Shown: positions 22,841 to 34,139 of the stretch, in pieces | Layout of the letters: every line of letters begins with the position of its first letter | How positions within the stretch are numbered: position 1 is the stretch's first letter | Assembly: GCA_034670405.1 (NCBI GenBank) | Contig: JAXDDX010000090.1 | Location: 894,501-958,500, forward strand | Origin: Hoplostethus atlanticus | Lineage: Eukaryota > Chordata > Actinopteri > Trachichthyiformes > Trachichthyidae | Reading direction: 5' to 3' | Length of the DNA: 64,000 bases | Program-made: the position numbers and the translations under genes | Notes under the pieces: model-generated | The model's input: the letters and a program-made list of their open reading frames with translations, nothing else | Told to the model about the DNA's origin: nothing | The model's database searches: none

Positions 22841-23164
22841 ATCGCAAAATTGCTGAACTCAGAGACACACATGGCAAACAGGGGCTCCAGAGAGAGATCC
22901 TGCCTCTGTAACTGAGCTTTATCATGAGGAATGGTGGACCAGCAATGGTTTAGCAACAGTCTCAACTGGCTCAGTTCCCCTCACTTGCTTTCACTGTCTC
23001 CTGCTCTTCCTGACCTGAACACTGGGCACCAAACATCTGCAAAAGGTAGCTCATCCCATCGTATGACTGGCTCAAACTATGGAAACCTGTGTTTTGACCT
23101 GGTGACTGCCATCATACCTTCACTGACACTGCTAGGACTTCTTTCAACATCCAAACTGGCTATG

Positions 23165-23345
23165 AGCTCCCAAAGGATTGGGGGTGTCCCTGCCTAAGAC
23201 TACCAGGTTTGGAAGCTTCTCCATAAGTCCTACAGAAAGCAGGTACTGTTGACCAACTTGGATGAGCACCTTTGCTATGGGGTTTTCTACCTTGTCCCTG
23301 TGACTATATCAGACTTTGACCTTTCCCCCACTGAAAATTACATCA
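23165..23345 (-). pseudogene. Gypsy pol fragment: aspartic protease C-terminal part
   Basis: Minus-strand translation around 23265-23165 gives 'YLLSVGLMEKLPNLVVLGRD', the familiar end of gypsy-type retropepsin regions, where a strand ending in 'LGRD' follows the protease core. The active-site D(S/T)G is not visible in the surviving stretch. Between this point and 22840 there is only spacer-like sequence, so the RT core has been deleted. Confidence 0.65.
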
Positions 23346-23406
23346 CTGAGAAGTCTCGCCTAACAAAAAGAGTGCTATGCATGGCAATAAATAGTCAATA
23401 AAGACA

Positions 23407-24110
23407 TCAACACATTCTGCCTTCCCGACCCTTACTCACATGTTGGCCTGGACAATCTGCCCTGAAATGCCCTGCCCTACCACAAGAGTGCCATGCTAAG
23501 GGGCCTCCGTTTCTGAACTCCTTGATGTTACCATTATCTGAGTTGGAGGGACCATGCTTAGAGTTTCTCACTCTACTACCCCCTATAGGAAGGAGCAAAT
23601 GTGCTGGGTCTGGTAGTGGGGTGCCCTTTTGCGGTACACTGGGCAGCCAGTGCTGCTTATGCTGCTTGTTTGGAAGTGGTGGGGTTCCGCCCCTTAATCC
23701 ATGTGCGGAGCTCTGGGTTAACAACCCTCAAGAACTGTTCCATGACTACGGCTTCTCCTATTCACTCATTTGTCTTTTCTTTGGGAAACATCCACTTTGC
23801 ATAGAAGTCTTTCAGGCAAGCCTGCAGCTCCTTAGGAATCTCGTCGCCTCCCACAACACTGGTGCGGAACCTCTCTGAACTGATTTCAAATTTGTGCAAA
23901 ATGGCCCTCGACCTTGGCATAGTCCATTGTCTCTTCAATGACCATAGCAACATGAGTGGCTTGGGTTTTGTCAGTGGAAAGTGGGGCAAGATGCAGAGCC
24001 CACACCTCTTGAGGCCACTGACATGCATGTGTGATTCTCTTGGTTGTCAGATAATGGTCAATGTCCTTATCCTCATGATATGGTTGCATTTTGGGCCTTT
24101 CCTCCCAGGG
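23407..24110 (-). pseudogene. Gypsy gag, frameshifted
   Basis: Three minus-strand frames cover one gag-like protein. 24089-23886 has 'DIDHYLTT' and 'WPQEVWALHLAPL', typical of the capsid region of fish gypsy elements. 24028-23762 continues with 'ILHKFEISSERFR' in another frame. 23724-23407 carries a zinc knuckle 'HSCGRAGHFRADC' in which the Cys-His-Cys part is present but the first Cys position holds Trp. Frame changes and the damaged knuckle mark it as inactive. Confidence 0.75.
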
Positions 24111-24189
24111 AACCTCACCTCTCCTCCTGTGGATATTCCATTGATACCGGTCCCTTTTTGCCTCTGGTCATTTCACTGCTCCCTACTAC

Positions 24190-26230
24190 AATGACCAAGG
24201 AACAAGTAAGTTAATTTAATGTTTGATTTTCTTTCCCAGGTACTCATTTTACCCAAGTCACCTGAATGCACCAGCAAAGTACCTCACCAATACCTTACAA
24301 AACAAATAACACAACGATCTAAGCAAAACCTCCCCCAGACTTGGTCTAATCCATACATCACCAAACTGATGGCATGGAACTACATCTTTTACAAAATTTG
24401 ACTTGTAACAAAAAGGTCAATAAATGTAACTGAAATGGAAAAGATGTTTACTCAGTTTACCAGGGGATTGCTTGATTGTAACTGTAACAAAGTCTAACGC
24501 TAAACACAAACAGTTGCAGCATGACTAACTATGTAATGTATTGTTACGGTGATAGAAAATTTAAGTGACAAGTGGCATGCTCTCACCCACTTTAGAGAGC
24601 TATGAGAGAGCGAGAAAGAGAGAGAGGCAGTTGGGCAGAGAGGGAGAGAGACAGGAGAGTGTAGGGTTGCCAATGAAAAAGGAAACACAATGAGGCAGAT
24701 TTTGATTTGAACTGCCGGCTGTGCATTGTGCGAAAGCTGGCCATGGTCTGATGCAGGAAGTCAAACAAAATAAATATCTGTACCTCCACTCCTATTCCTC
24801 ACTTTCAAAACATAATGCCTGAATTTTTAAGAACCACCTGAAACTGGAATACAACTAATACAAACAAATGTGTGTCTGTGTGTGTGTGAGCTGTATCTAT
24901 ATCTATATCTATACCTTGCAGTGCACTCAGTGAGCTGAGGACACCTGCACTCGCATCACCTGAGCCCTGAAGAGGTGTGTGTGTATGTGGGTGTTGAAAT
25001 ATTGAACATCACTGCAGGCTTCTCCAGCACATGAGAGCCCGTAGAGCCACACTCGGATGTAGGACACCTTTTCTCACTTATGGTGCACTTGGTTTGGTTT
25101 GAATCAGGCTGTTGCTTTGCTTTGGTGTGGTCGTGCGACGCTAAACTAGATCAAAGAGAGATACTTGAAATTAAAGCGGTTAAAAGATGTGCAAAATGAG
25201 TATGGATGTGAATAAAGACAATGCAGTTTCCTTTTCTTTTCTTTTTTTCTGACTGGCTATACAGCAAAATGTCACAAACTAGAATCACTTAAGTTGTCTA
25301 ATTCATGGTGATTACCAAGGCATGCAGTGAAATTACCGTCCTCTCTGCATTCATGATAATAGCCATTCAAAGCCAATACGGGGAAATGTCAACGAAAGTT
25401 GGGCAATCAAGTACATGGAATGAGCTATTTCCTGGACTGCATTCTCATCTCAAATGAAATGCTTGCAAGAGGCTCTTTGAGGCAGGCTGTGACGTGTTCT
25501 TGCCACGATCGAATGTTGACTGAGCGCAGGTCCTCTTTTTCTCAGCAATGCCCTGCTCCACGCACATAGCCATTACATACATTCACAGCTTGGAGCCGCC
25601 CCAGCAGAACCACAGGTGTGCCTGTTGGTTGAGCTAAGCTGTTAAGTGATGAGAACACCAAAAATAAATACCAAAATCATCCGCGTGTCCCCGGTACATC
25701 GCTGGCTCCGGTGCTAATATGGAGCACTGATTGTTTTTTGGAGTTGTGCAACTTCAAAAGGTATCATCTTAATGGCTTTGGAGTAGTGGCTTTTTTCTAA
25801 TGGCTGTCTATGGGGGCTGACTACACCCATGTCTCCCCAGCAGATAGTTTCCAGAAAACTCCCATGTGCCTTCTGGCGGTTGAAAAGTAAAACGACATTG
25901 TCCAAATGATTCCAGTTGAGTGCCAGGTGTGGAGCAACATTGCAGCAGTGATGCATAAAAGCATGACAAAGCAGGGCTTTCTACAAAGGCCGCTTGTGTA
26001 AATGCTCATGAAAGGAGAACAGCATAACTTACAATGTGGCGTGGCGACGCGCAAGTTTCGTTTTGGATCGGCGCAAATCCACTGGCAGACGGTTCCACAA
26101 TGCAGCATAAAACATTCACCGCGCCTCCGTCACAACCATGACAAGCATGACTGTGTATTTTTTCCCTGTTCCTATCTATTCTCCTTCTCTCTCTCTCCCT
26201 CTGTCTGGCTCTCTCTCTTCCCCTAACATC
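24190..26230. other. No gene recognised
   Basis: Short GA-rich stretch at 24600-24660 and (TATC)n-like 'tatctatatctatatctata' at about 24892-24914. Otherwise plain AT-rich sequence. No further part of the gypsy element or its LTR was found. Confidence 0.4.
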
Positions 26231-26369
26231 TGCAAAACTTAAACACCATCAAATATGTCTTTGAAGAAAAGTTCTGTGAAATAACTTCCCGAGAGTTTTC
26301 ATTCAAGCGCGGCAACTTGTGAATTTCCACAGCCCAGACGTCACGGTGGGGTGGCCATTAAAGCGTGCG

Positions 26370-26560
26370 ATCCGAGCCGTAATGCACGCCGTTTTTACTG
26401 CTTATTTAGCAAACATGTATTCCGAGCGTGTGTGCGCATGTGTGCACGTTTCGCTCGGCCGTGTTTTGCCTGTGCGTGGGAAGGGTGCGGAGGGTGCATG
26501 CACAGCGGGCGCGCGTTTGTTGGTGCGACGGCTGCAACGTGAACTTCAGAATTATTCAAC
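26370..26560. other. Small CpG-rich patch
   Basis: Within about 190 bp there are many CpG steps (for example 'cagcgggcgcgcgtttgttg'), well above the surroundings. It is too short for a confident CpG island. I see no TATA box or exon. Confidence 0.35.
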
Positions 26561-26599
26561 TCTCTCCTCTGAAGACGCCACAGGGAGCCAAAAATAAGA

Positions 26600-28050
26600 C
26601 TATTTATACTACCGAGACACCATGCACTCCTCCGCCCCTTCTTGGCGTTTCAACTTGATGTGGACTGACTGACTGAAGAATTATCTGCAATGTAAAAATA
26701 TACACACAACCTCCTCCCTCGGGCTTGCGCCACCAGTTAAATGGAAAAATGCTAAAGCTAACATTAAAACTTTGAGGGTCCTCCATCCTGCATCTGTTCT
26801 GAATACTTAGCCGTGGTGGAAACCCCCCCTATCCTGCATCTAACCCTGCAATTTCTGCAGTGCCAAACGTAGCCATTTCTTTCCAGACCATTGTCAAGGA
26901 AAACTGGATTAACATATATATTGCTCTGCAAAGCAGGGTCTCTTAAATGACTGGAAGCCCGGACCAGTCCTTGCCTGTAAATCCTTGATTGGCTGAAAAC
27001 TGAACAAAATACGGATTTTCATAGATGTCCTGCATTAGCAGCCGCGGTGGAAGCCCTCTATCAGAATGTGCAGCCTTTTCAAAGTGCATGCACTAGACAA
27101 AGGTAGAAAGGAAGAGCAAAGTCAGCTACTCTTCGGGGGTCGACGGTCGATTTTTTAGCTAAAAAAAGCTAAAAAATGCAATTACATTGCTATTTTTTTC
27201 CAAACAGTTTTTCCCAAACTGCTCTGTCCGCGGCGGCTACGTTCGCATGTCACGCCTTTTGCGATCTCGCAAATGTCAGCCGTCACATTTCCAGACGGGA
27301 GTAAGCGCCGCGGTTTGAGGCCAAAGGAAGTTAAATTACCGCCACCAACAGTGTGTCTAAGTATCCTGACCGGGGTGTAGCTCGCCCCTCCTGGCGGCCA
27401 CATGCTACTCTGATAGCAGGATCCAGTTGTGTTGGCTTAACTCCCCCCCCAGCTTTCTGCTTGCTGTCCTGTTGACGCCGGCTACCCTGCTCTCTGTTAC
27501 AGGCTCCTTTCAGCCCTGCTAATCCTTCACTTTCAGGCTAATCCTGCCCGTTCACGCTGCTCCCCCTCTTCTCCCTCTCTCTGCGGAGCTCGTTCTCTCG
27601 CTCTCTCCCCCATTTTCTTGTTTCGCTCTCACCTTAACGCCGTCCACATCCCCCTTTCTGTTGTCCTCTCACCTCTCTCTCTAGGTTAAACGGCTTGCTT
27701 TTTTGCTTTATATATATTCTCAGATTCTCTCTCTTTCTCCGTTTATGCCGGTCTCTCGAAAACCATAACAGCCCCTCTCTCTCTTTTATTTAATTCCTTC
27801 TCTTTCTCCCGCCACGTCTCTGTTGGTGTGGTTCTTTCTTTTCTCATTTTCCTCACACTTGGACGGCCCCGCAGCTACGGTGTCCAGCGGGGGACAAACA
27901 GGGGCGGGGTTGAAGTCGGTGGCGGTGGCGATCCTTCGCGGCTGTGCTCTCCTGATCACAAGTTTTTCTTGAATGCTTCGCGACTCAGGAAGCGTCCGTG
28001 TGCCATCTCACCTGTTTCATTTGGTTTCACTACAAAAAGATCATTTTAAC
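26600..28050. other. No gene recognised
   Basis: Contains a small hairpin at about 27150-27175 (TTTTTTAGCT/AGCTAAAAAA) and C/T-rich DNA at about 27540-27800. The two stretches 'agccgtggtggaaacccccc' (about 26810) and 'agccgcggtggaagccctct' (about 27041) are similar and may be an old duplicate. Confidence 0.4.
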
Positions 28051-28059
28051 CTGCTTTGC

Positions 28060-28215
28060 TGATATATGAGGCCAATATCAGTCTTTTATTGAAAATCAGA
28101 TCTGGTCCGGTCAGTGACGGATATGATGCAGTGTGATTGATTACATATAAATACACTGGTTGTCTATAGGAAGCCCTTAAACTGAACTGAGTCTCTGCAT
28201 TGATTTAAACCCATA
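28060..28215 (+). repeat. Dispersed repeat R3
   Basis: 'ccaatatcagtcttttattg', 'agatctggtccggtcagtga', 'ggatatgatgcagtgtgatt' and 'ggttgtctataggaagccct' appear in order, the most complete R3 copy in the window. Non-coding. Confidence 0.65.
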
Positions 28216-28662
28216 TAAGTCGAACCCTAAGGCTTTTTTTTCTTCATTTAAGGCTTTTTCTTCTATGAGAAAAGCCTTGAAGTGTCCTCCGTTTTTTTTT
28301 CTACGGCTTTACTCTCTGCAGTCAAGCCAATATCGGAGATTATTTGGGCAAGGCCGGGGGAGGTTATTGCTTTTTCAGCCCTCTGATGTTACTTCAGTCC
28401 TTCGGCGGCATGTAGGGAGGGCAAAGGGGCTATTAGACAGGCAGCCCACCCATGTCTGGACTGAGAATCCACTCAGATGGCTGTCCAAGGCTAAAAGCTC
28501 TCCATGTTGATGCACTCCGCTCGCAGTTACTCCGCCAGACGTGGGAAGTGGAAGTGGTTGCACGGGGGGGGAGCAACTGTCACTAACAGACTTAAATGGA
28601 ATTCATCCAGATAAAAATGTGTGTATGTGAACTGAATATGTGGATCTAGTGCGTTATTTCAC

Positions 28663-28666
<4 letters not shown>

Positions 28667-28701
<35 letters not shown>

Positions 28702-28860
28702 CTTGTTGAACTGTGGAGCTCTGTTTGTATCCATGTGCCGCTCTTGGCCTAATGAGAACCATAGTTCACTTCCAACTTGGTGAGCATCACCATAAACAAA
28801 ATGTTTGATTCATTGTACAAACCAAGGTCACAACCCACACACACACACACACACACACAC
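28667..28860. repeat. (TG)n and (CA)n microsatellites
   Basis: (TG)n at 28667-28698 and (CA)n at 28837-28860. Confidence 0.95.
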
Positions 28861-29017
28861 TTCCTCAGCGAATGGAAGGACATGAAAGGAAAATCAGTAG
28901 CCAGACAGCTAGCGAGAGGATGGCCGATAGACGGGTAGCTGTTCAACAAATTGACCCATCAGTCAGTCAGCCAAACTAACCAGTTAACAGGCTAGCAGTC
29001 ACTCCACATACCCCTAG

Positions 29018-29420
29018 GCTCTGTTCACACTGCAGCTGGAAGTGTCCCAATTCAGATTCCCCCCCCCCCCCCATTCACATGTGACTCAGATCTGATGTTT
29101 TCTAACCAGTGTGAAGAGCAAGAAGCTGCTTGGAGTCACATTCCCCCCCGCCCCCAATTCTGATCGGCACCACATGTGCAACAAAACTCGGACGCTCCAC
29201 TCGAATTCGAACGGTCCACTTTGTCAGCGTTGCCGGCAACGGGTAAATCTTACGTCATTGAGACAGTTGTCATCGTTTTTGGCAGTTGGCATGGAGGACA
29301 ACAACCAGACTCAGCCATGGAAAGAAAGTGAAATTTACTTGATTAGTATTTGGGGAGACGCCTCAAGTCAGTCAAAACTAGAAGGCACACACTGTAACCG
29401 GAATAAGCTCGAAACAAGTG
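29018..29420 (+). mobile_element. PIF/Harbinger-type DNA transposon fragment, copy 1
   Basis: Starts 'ctctgttcacactgcagctg' with 'gaagtg' and shares ordered blocks with 42415-42775: 'aattctgatcggcaccac', 'gtcagcgttgcc' and 'atggaaagaaagtgaaat'. It contains the beginning of a Myb/SANT-like protein (29291 on), which is why I assign it to Harbinger-type elements; these carry a separate Myb-like gene. No DDE transposase was found, so it is a fragment. Confidence 0.65.
29291..29420 (+). pseudogene. Myb/SANT-like (trihelix) domain fragment of a Harbinger element
   Basis: From the ATG at 29291 the frame gives an acidic/polar leader and then 'WKESEIYLISIWGD', followed by 'SSQSKLEGTHCNRN'. This W-x-E-x-E-x-x-x-L-I-x-I-W-G-D helix, with a downstream 'LEG...RN', is the pattern of the Myb-like DNA-binding proteins encoded by fish PIF/Harbinger elements. 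After about 43 residues the similarity stops, so later helices are lost or frameshifted. The longer frame (29111-29596) extends on both sides without recognisable content. Confidence 0.6.
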
Positions 29421-29839
29421 TGACAGGTGTAAGGCACTTGTTATTGTTATTGTGCACATGTCTTTTCCAAGTGGCTGTCAGTTCATATTGGTATCAGATA
29501 TGGTTTACATCCCAGAATAGATATATATATATAAAGTCTGTCATGTTTCTACCCCTCCATATGACTCTTGTTTGCTGCCTCTCCAATGCTGGATAAACAA
29601 ATCTCTTCTTAAACAGACTGACTGACAAACCGGGTGTCGGTTTCAGCATCCCAGGACAACCAGCTTCCATCTTTAGGGTCACTAAGCCAGCAAAAGTAGC
29701 GCAGTGTTTCCTGTAGCCTTAGTGCCATGCTCCTGGATGTTAATGCTAGGGTCAAAATGGACTAACACAACAGCTCCATCTTCTGTGGGTGGCTATATTG
29801 GTAGGAGTGTGCTTCAGTCGTAGGAACAGGGTGTTGCGG

Positions 29840-30010
29840 TATTACAAGGGTGTTGCATGTTGGGTTTTCCTCCGGGTGCTCCGGTTTCCTCCCCCGGTCC
29901 AGAGATGTGCAGGCCAGGTGGACTGGAGACTGTAAATTGCCCGTAAATTGCACTGAATGTGAGCATGAGTGTGTTCGCCCCTGTGATTTGTTTCCGTCCA
30001 GACTTGTACA
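29840..30010 (-). repeat. Interspersed repeat fragment ('cctccgggtgctccggtttc' type)
   Basis: 'ttcctccgggtgctccggtt' and 'gactgtaaattgcccgtaaa' form a sequence I recognise as common and dispersed in many fish genomes. It is often translated into spurious peptides such as 'AIYGQF' on the minus strand. I cannot name the family. Non-coding here. Confidence 0.5.
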
Positions 30011-30352
30011 AGAAGACCGGGTGACGGTTGCTTTGCAGTATCTCATATCTCATAGTGCACCACTAATGCACTGTTGATAACACCCTTTCACACACACACA
30101 CAGACACACACGTTAAACATACACACTTTTGACAACCCCACCTCCCCCCCCACTCCTCTTCCTCTCCCCCCTACGCCCCCACGCACTCCCCACTGAGGCA
30201 CTCAAACACTCCTCCACTCTCCAGTATTTTTGACCTTGCCAACTCGGGAGCTGTGAGGGAAGTGTGTTGAGACTGGAGCTTTTAGCTGGAGAGGCATTGG
30301 AGAGCTGAGCCTCCCAGTGAGGTAATCACAGACAAGAGCAGCACCTGCCAGT

Positions 30353-30363
30353 ACACACACACA

Positions 30364-30394
<31 letters not shown>

Positions 30395-30497
30395 ATGGAT
30401 TGGATGAATACACAGGAAAGCATGCACTTACTAGACTGGCAACTAGACTCAGATGGACATGTACGCATGATTGGATGGCCACACATATGCCAAAATG

Positions 30498-30538
<41 letters not shown>
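30353..30538. repeat. (CA)n and compound (CT)n(CA)n microsatellites
   Basis: (CA)n with one CC interruption at 30353-30394, and (CT)n passing into (CA)n at 30499-30538. Confidence 0.95.
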
Positions 30539-30599
30539 CAGTCTTACCATACTTGTGAAGACCTTCCATTGACTACATTCATTCCCTAACTAAAAGGAC

Positions 30600-31130
30600 G
30601 GCTATTATTGAGTCTGAATGAGAGAATGTAGGGGCCAATGAAGGGCGCACACTATTTTATTATGTTCTGATGTGCAGAACTGTCACTGCTAGGCCGGTAG
30701 GTTCAGATAGACTGAACAATGAGCGCATGGGAGTACAAGTGACTGGAGGCCAATAGGATGGATGTAGAGATTGGGGCTATGGCAATTAGTTTACAGATCA
30801 TCTGGATGTGGAAAGAGGCCTGGCTGCGAGCTGATGGCACAGCTGGATGGATGGATGATTGATTTTCAGGACACGCCGGTTAGTTACAGATCTGTATTGG
30901 ACATTTTGCTAATGTACATGGTAAAACTGGAAGGTTTGAGGCTAAACCTTTCATCGAAAATTGACATAGCCATTTTTTGAAAAATGGTGACACCTAAAAA
31001 TAAGACTCTTTGTGACCGTTTGCCATAAAAAGCCAGAAGAAGCCATGAGACAGTCATAAGACGGTCATACAAAGCCATACGAAGCTCTAAGACAGTCATA
31101 AGAAGCCACAAGACGTCTGTAAGCAGATCC
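30600..31130. other. No gene recognised; short imperfect repeats at the end
   Basis: From 31025 to 31125 the motifs 'agaagcca', 'agacagtcataaga' and 'cataagaagcca' recur irregularly, suggesting a decayed short tandem repeat. The rest is plain. Confidence 0.4.
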
Positions 31131-31299
31131 GTGCCACAAAGTGTTTAAGATCAGCCGTGTTCCCGTCAAGTCTGACACAAAGTTTGCATTACAAAGACAT
31201 CTGGACGAGTGAAAATCCTTTGGCGTACTACCGAGCGGTGGACAGGTGCCCTGCGATGCTGAAACTGTGATCAGAGGTAACCGGTGGTCTTTTTGCCTT

Positions 31300-32400
31300 T
31301 TGGGGAAAAAGGTGTGTGAGGCTTTCTGGCATGAACAACCGCTCTGTCAAAGCGGCGATTCGCTGTCTCTCCCTGTACTGTCACACGATTAAGGTTAAGC
31401 TGTGCCAAAAAAACAGTGTCACAACAAGATCACCGGGTGCAAGCGTGTCATTTTTCTACAGACGGGCTTCGGGGCAGTCGCGAGACCTCTTCCTTCCCCG
31501 AAGCCGTCTCGAGGAAATCGATTCACCTTTCACGAACACGCGCATCGACGTGCGCGCAAAACAAAAAAAAACAACTCACATCTGGTGCCTTGGCAGAGGC
31601 ACTTGTGCGAGGAGTTGGAGTGACATCAATTGCACTCAGATAAAAATGGATTTGGCCCCGGCCGTTGGCTCGGTAATACATCCCGATGCCACCGCAGAGG
31701 GAAGACTTATCAGGAGTTGAACCAGACGCCTCGCTTTCACACCCAAACAGATATCACATATGGGGAGGCGGCAAGACGTATCTCATGCATAGAATTACAC
31801 CGCGCTGGCGTCTGCCTCTTCGGGGGCACCTTCTACTTCGGGAAGGTTGGAGGAAATCAGGGAATACCCTCTTCCTGCCGGCCCCACCCCTCGGCTAGAT
31901 GTTGGGTACGAATAGAATCGTGGAAGACGCTGCAATGAAGTGTGGGAATGGATGCTGCGTGGCGGCGCGAGTATCTGCTTTACTGGAGTGATGTACAAGA
32001 CGCGTGACACTGTAATGATCGTACAGTCTGTATCGTCAACGTGGCAAGCCAGTACGATAACAGAGTGCTACAAATATCTGTGCATCATTCACAGCAGTAG
32101 CTTAATAACGGAGAGGCGATAGGCAGGAACAACGATGCAGTAGCCAGTGGTTTCCTCTATTCTTTCGAAACAGTAGGGGTAGTTTCTGGACCTCCCGGGG
32201 AGTGGGACGGCTCGTATCGACCGCCCGCTGGCTAGGAAACTACCGGAGCTCCGAGAGGCATACATCTGAAGTCCTGACACGTTTGGGTGAATGTGCTCCT
32301 CTATCGTTGTGGGAAACCAGTTTGACCATCGGAGCGAGGGCGTTTTTCTTCCGAATTTCGGACGGTTCTACGCGTCTTCAAGGGGGTTGGTTTAGGGGGC
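31300..32400. other. CpG-dense stretch free of simple repeats
   Basis: In contrast to nearly all of the window, about 1.1 kb contains no long microsatellite and has many CpG steps. Examples are 'gtcgcgagacc', 'cgcgcatcgacgtgcgcgca' near 31540-31560, and 'cgtatcgaccgcccgctggc'. Several 60-130-residue frames overlap in all phases, but none has a recognisable domain. It may be a CpG island, a GC-rich single-copy segment or a transposon unknown to me. Confidence 0.45.
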
Positions 32401-32639
32401 TAAGGGTTGGACATCGGCTGTGTTTGGGTGATAAGAGGAACTGGGGGAATGCTGTGTTATCCGGTATCCTTTAACACTCTGACAGTCTATAAATTAAAAA
32501 AAAAATATCGATCCCAAAAAAAAAACGCTTGGAGAGCATGAGGCCACCCACAGCAGTACCAGGCTATATATATCTGGCTCCGTGCAGCTCCTCTTGGCCT
32601 GAATCTGGCCTAGCATCAGGCCTACCCCTCACACAGCAA

Positions 32640-32800
32640 TCTCTCATTGGCCTACGCTCTACCCAGACCTCTGGCTGATCGGTCTGAAGCGAGCGCTGCC
32701 GTCTGCCAAGTCGGGCCTCGTGCTCATCCACATATCTCCTCCCCGATTGGCCTATGGTCAACCCAGAACTCTGGCCGATTAGTCTGAACAGTGGAGTTGA
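32640..32800. repeat. Diverged direct duplication of about 100 bp
   Basis: 'cattggcctacgctctaccc' with 'agacctctggctgatcggtc' (about 32646 on) resembles 'gattggcctatggtcaaccc' with 'agaactctggccgattagtc' (about 32745 on). The blocks 'ggcctagcatcaggcct' and 'ggccaggaatcaggcct' flank the pair. Non-coding. Confidence 0.6.
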
Positions 32801-33194
32801 GTTGGCCAGGAATCAGGCCTCCCCCCGTCCAGATATCCAGCTGATGGTCTGTTATCTGAGCGGCGTGTCTGGCATCCATTTTATGCTCCAGTGGACCTGT
32901 TGTCGGGCAGCGGTTCAGACGCTGCTTTGTCCCGCTGTGAAACACTTACAACTTTGATCCTTAATTGACACGAAATCCTTTACAGCGGAGCTACAGCGGA
33001 GCGAGCCGGGAGGAGGCAGGGAGGAGGGCACTGCTCAGCGGTTTGGGATTTGGGCCCAGTCTGGCCAGACAGAGTTAGAGAGAGAGTCTGTGGTTTACAC
33101 AGCAATGAGGTGATTAACAGAACAGTGGTGAACTATGATCACAAACACAAACAAGAATGTTTTCAGCAAAGCATTATCGGAGTTTTCTTTCCCT

Positions 33195-33525
33195 TAAAAG
33201 TAATGATCTGTAACATTTACAGATGATTAAAAGTCTGTTTTGCTGCTGTCCAACACAACAGTGATCAACCTCTAGCCAGTTCGTGAAAGCTTTTCCACTT
33301 GCTGTTCTCAACACCCGGTGTCAGGTAGGGCTTTCCTCTGGAGACGTGATGCGTTTTACGTTTCCGTTTTTTTGGAATCAACAGAAGAAGAACTAGGTAG
33401 TTAGCATGAGCAGCGATAGCCACCGTGGCTGAACAGACAAAGACAAGAGCGCCACCTACAGAAACTCAAACTCCATCAACAGAAAATCCAAGGAGAAAGA
33501 CGTCACAGTACTGGACACACTGTTT
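33195..33525 (-). repeat. Dispersed repeat R4, inverted copy
   Basis: The reverse complement holds the conserved core 'tctgtaggtggcgctcttgt' followed by 'ctttgtctgttcagccacgg', 'tggctatcgctgctcatgct' and 'aactacctagttcttcttct'. It continues for about 230 bp in parallel with the plus-strand copy at 34140-34415. The 'acaccgggtgttgagaacag' block is shared with 49731. Non-coding. Confidence 0.75.
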
Positions 33526-33723
33526 GATTGAATACTTGTATGATACAAGTATGATGGTACTCCTTCAAGTATTGGTAGTCTAACTAGTATCTCTCTCATT
33601 TTGTAAATATTTCTACCTGTCTTTCACTCATTCTTTTCTCATTTCATCCCCCTGTGATCCCCTTTGTTGTCTCCCAGCATGTTTAAACGGAGGGCATAGC
33701 TCAACTGGGCACAACTATATACA

Positions 33724-33726
<3 letters not shown>

Positions 33727-33766
<40 letters not shown>

Positions 33767-33908
33767 GTATCTCGTTGTCAGGCAGGGAGTGTTTGGCCCT
33801 CCACTGTTCTCCTGACTGATGAGCAGATAAATGGACTGTGTTAGTGAGCGGGGGGCTTGCCTTGCTATAAACTGACTCCTCATACATCACTTCATACATC
33901 AACCAGCA

Positions 33909-33952
<44 letters not shown>
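33727..33952. repeat. Two long (CA)n microsatellites
   Basis: (CA)n at 33727-33765 and 33910-33952, inside the spacer between the two inverted R4 copies. Confidence 0.97.
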
Positions 33953-33955
<3 letters not shown>

Positions 33956-34139
33956 TTAAGACAGGTAGAGAGAAAGAAACAGACAAAGGGGGATAGAGAG
34001 GAGAGGGGAGAGACAGGAAGAAACAGACGCTTCCTCTGCATCCATTTAAATTGATGACTCCTATCACTTGTTCCCCTTTCAAGAACATCCTGAGAATCCA
34101 TTTTTGACCCATATTTCTACATGTGGATTGGAGAAGCAT

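Larger units (their letters stand above)
22355..24130 (-). mobile_element. Ty3/gypsy LTR retrotransposon relic (minus strand)
   Basis: Reading the minus strand 5' to 3': broken gag (about 24110-23407), a protease tail (about 23265-23165) and an RNase H domain (22840-22364). The order gag, PR, RNase H is that of Ty3/gypsy. The reverse-transcriptase palm is absent between PR and RNase H, and integrase and LTRs are absent downstream, where the frame runs into a GA microsatellite. Frameshifts divide gag into at least three pieces. The copy is a dead, internally deleted fragment. Confidence 0.85.

Noticed and set aside
31316..31938. Candidate coding gene in the CpG-dense island
   Set aside because: Frames in at least three phases overlap with similar length, none has a domain, and no splice or codon pattern favours one.
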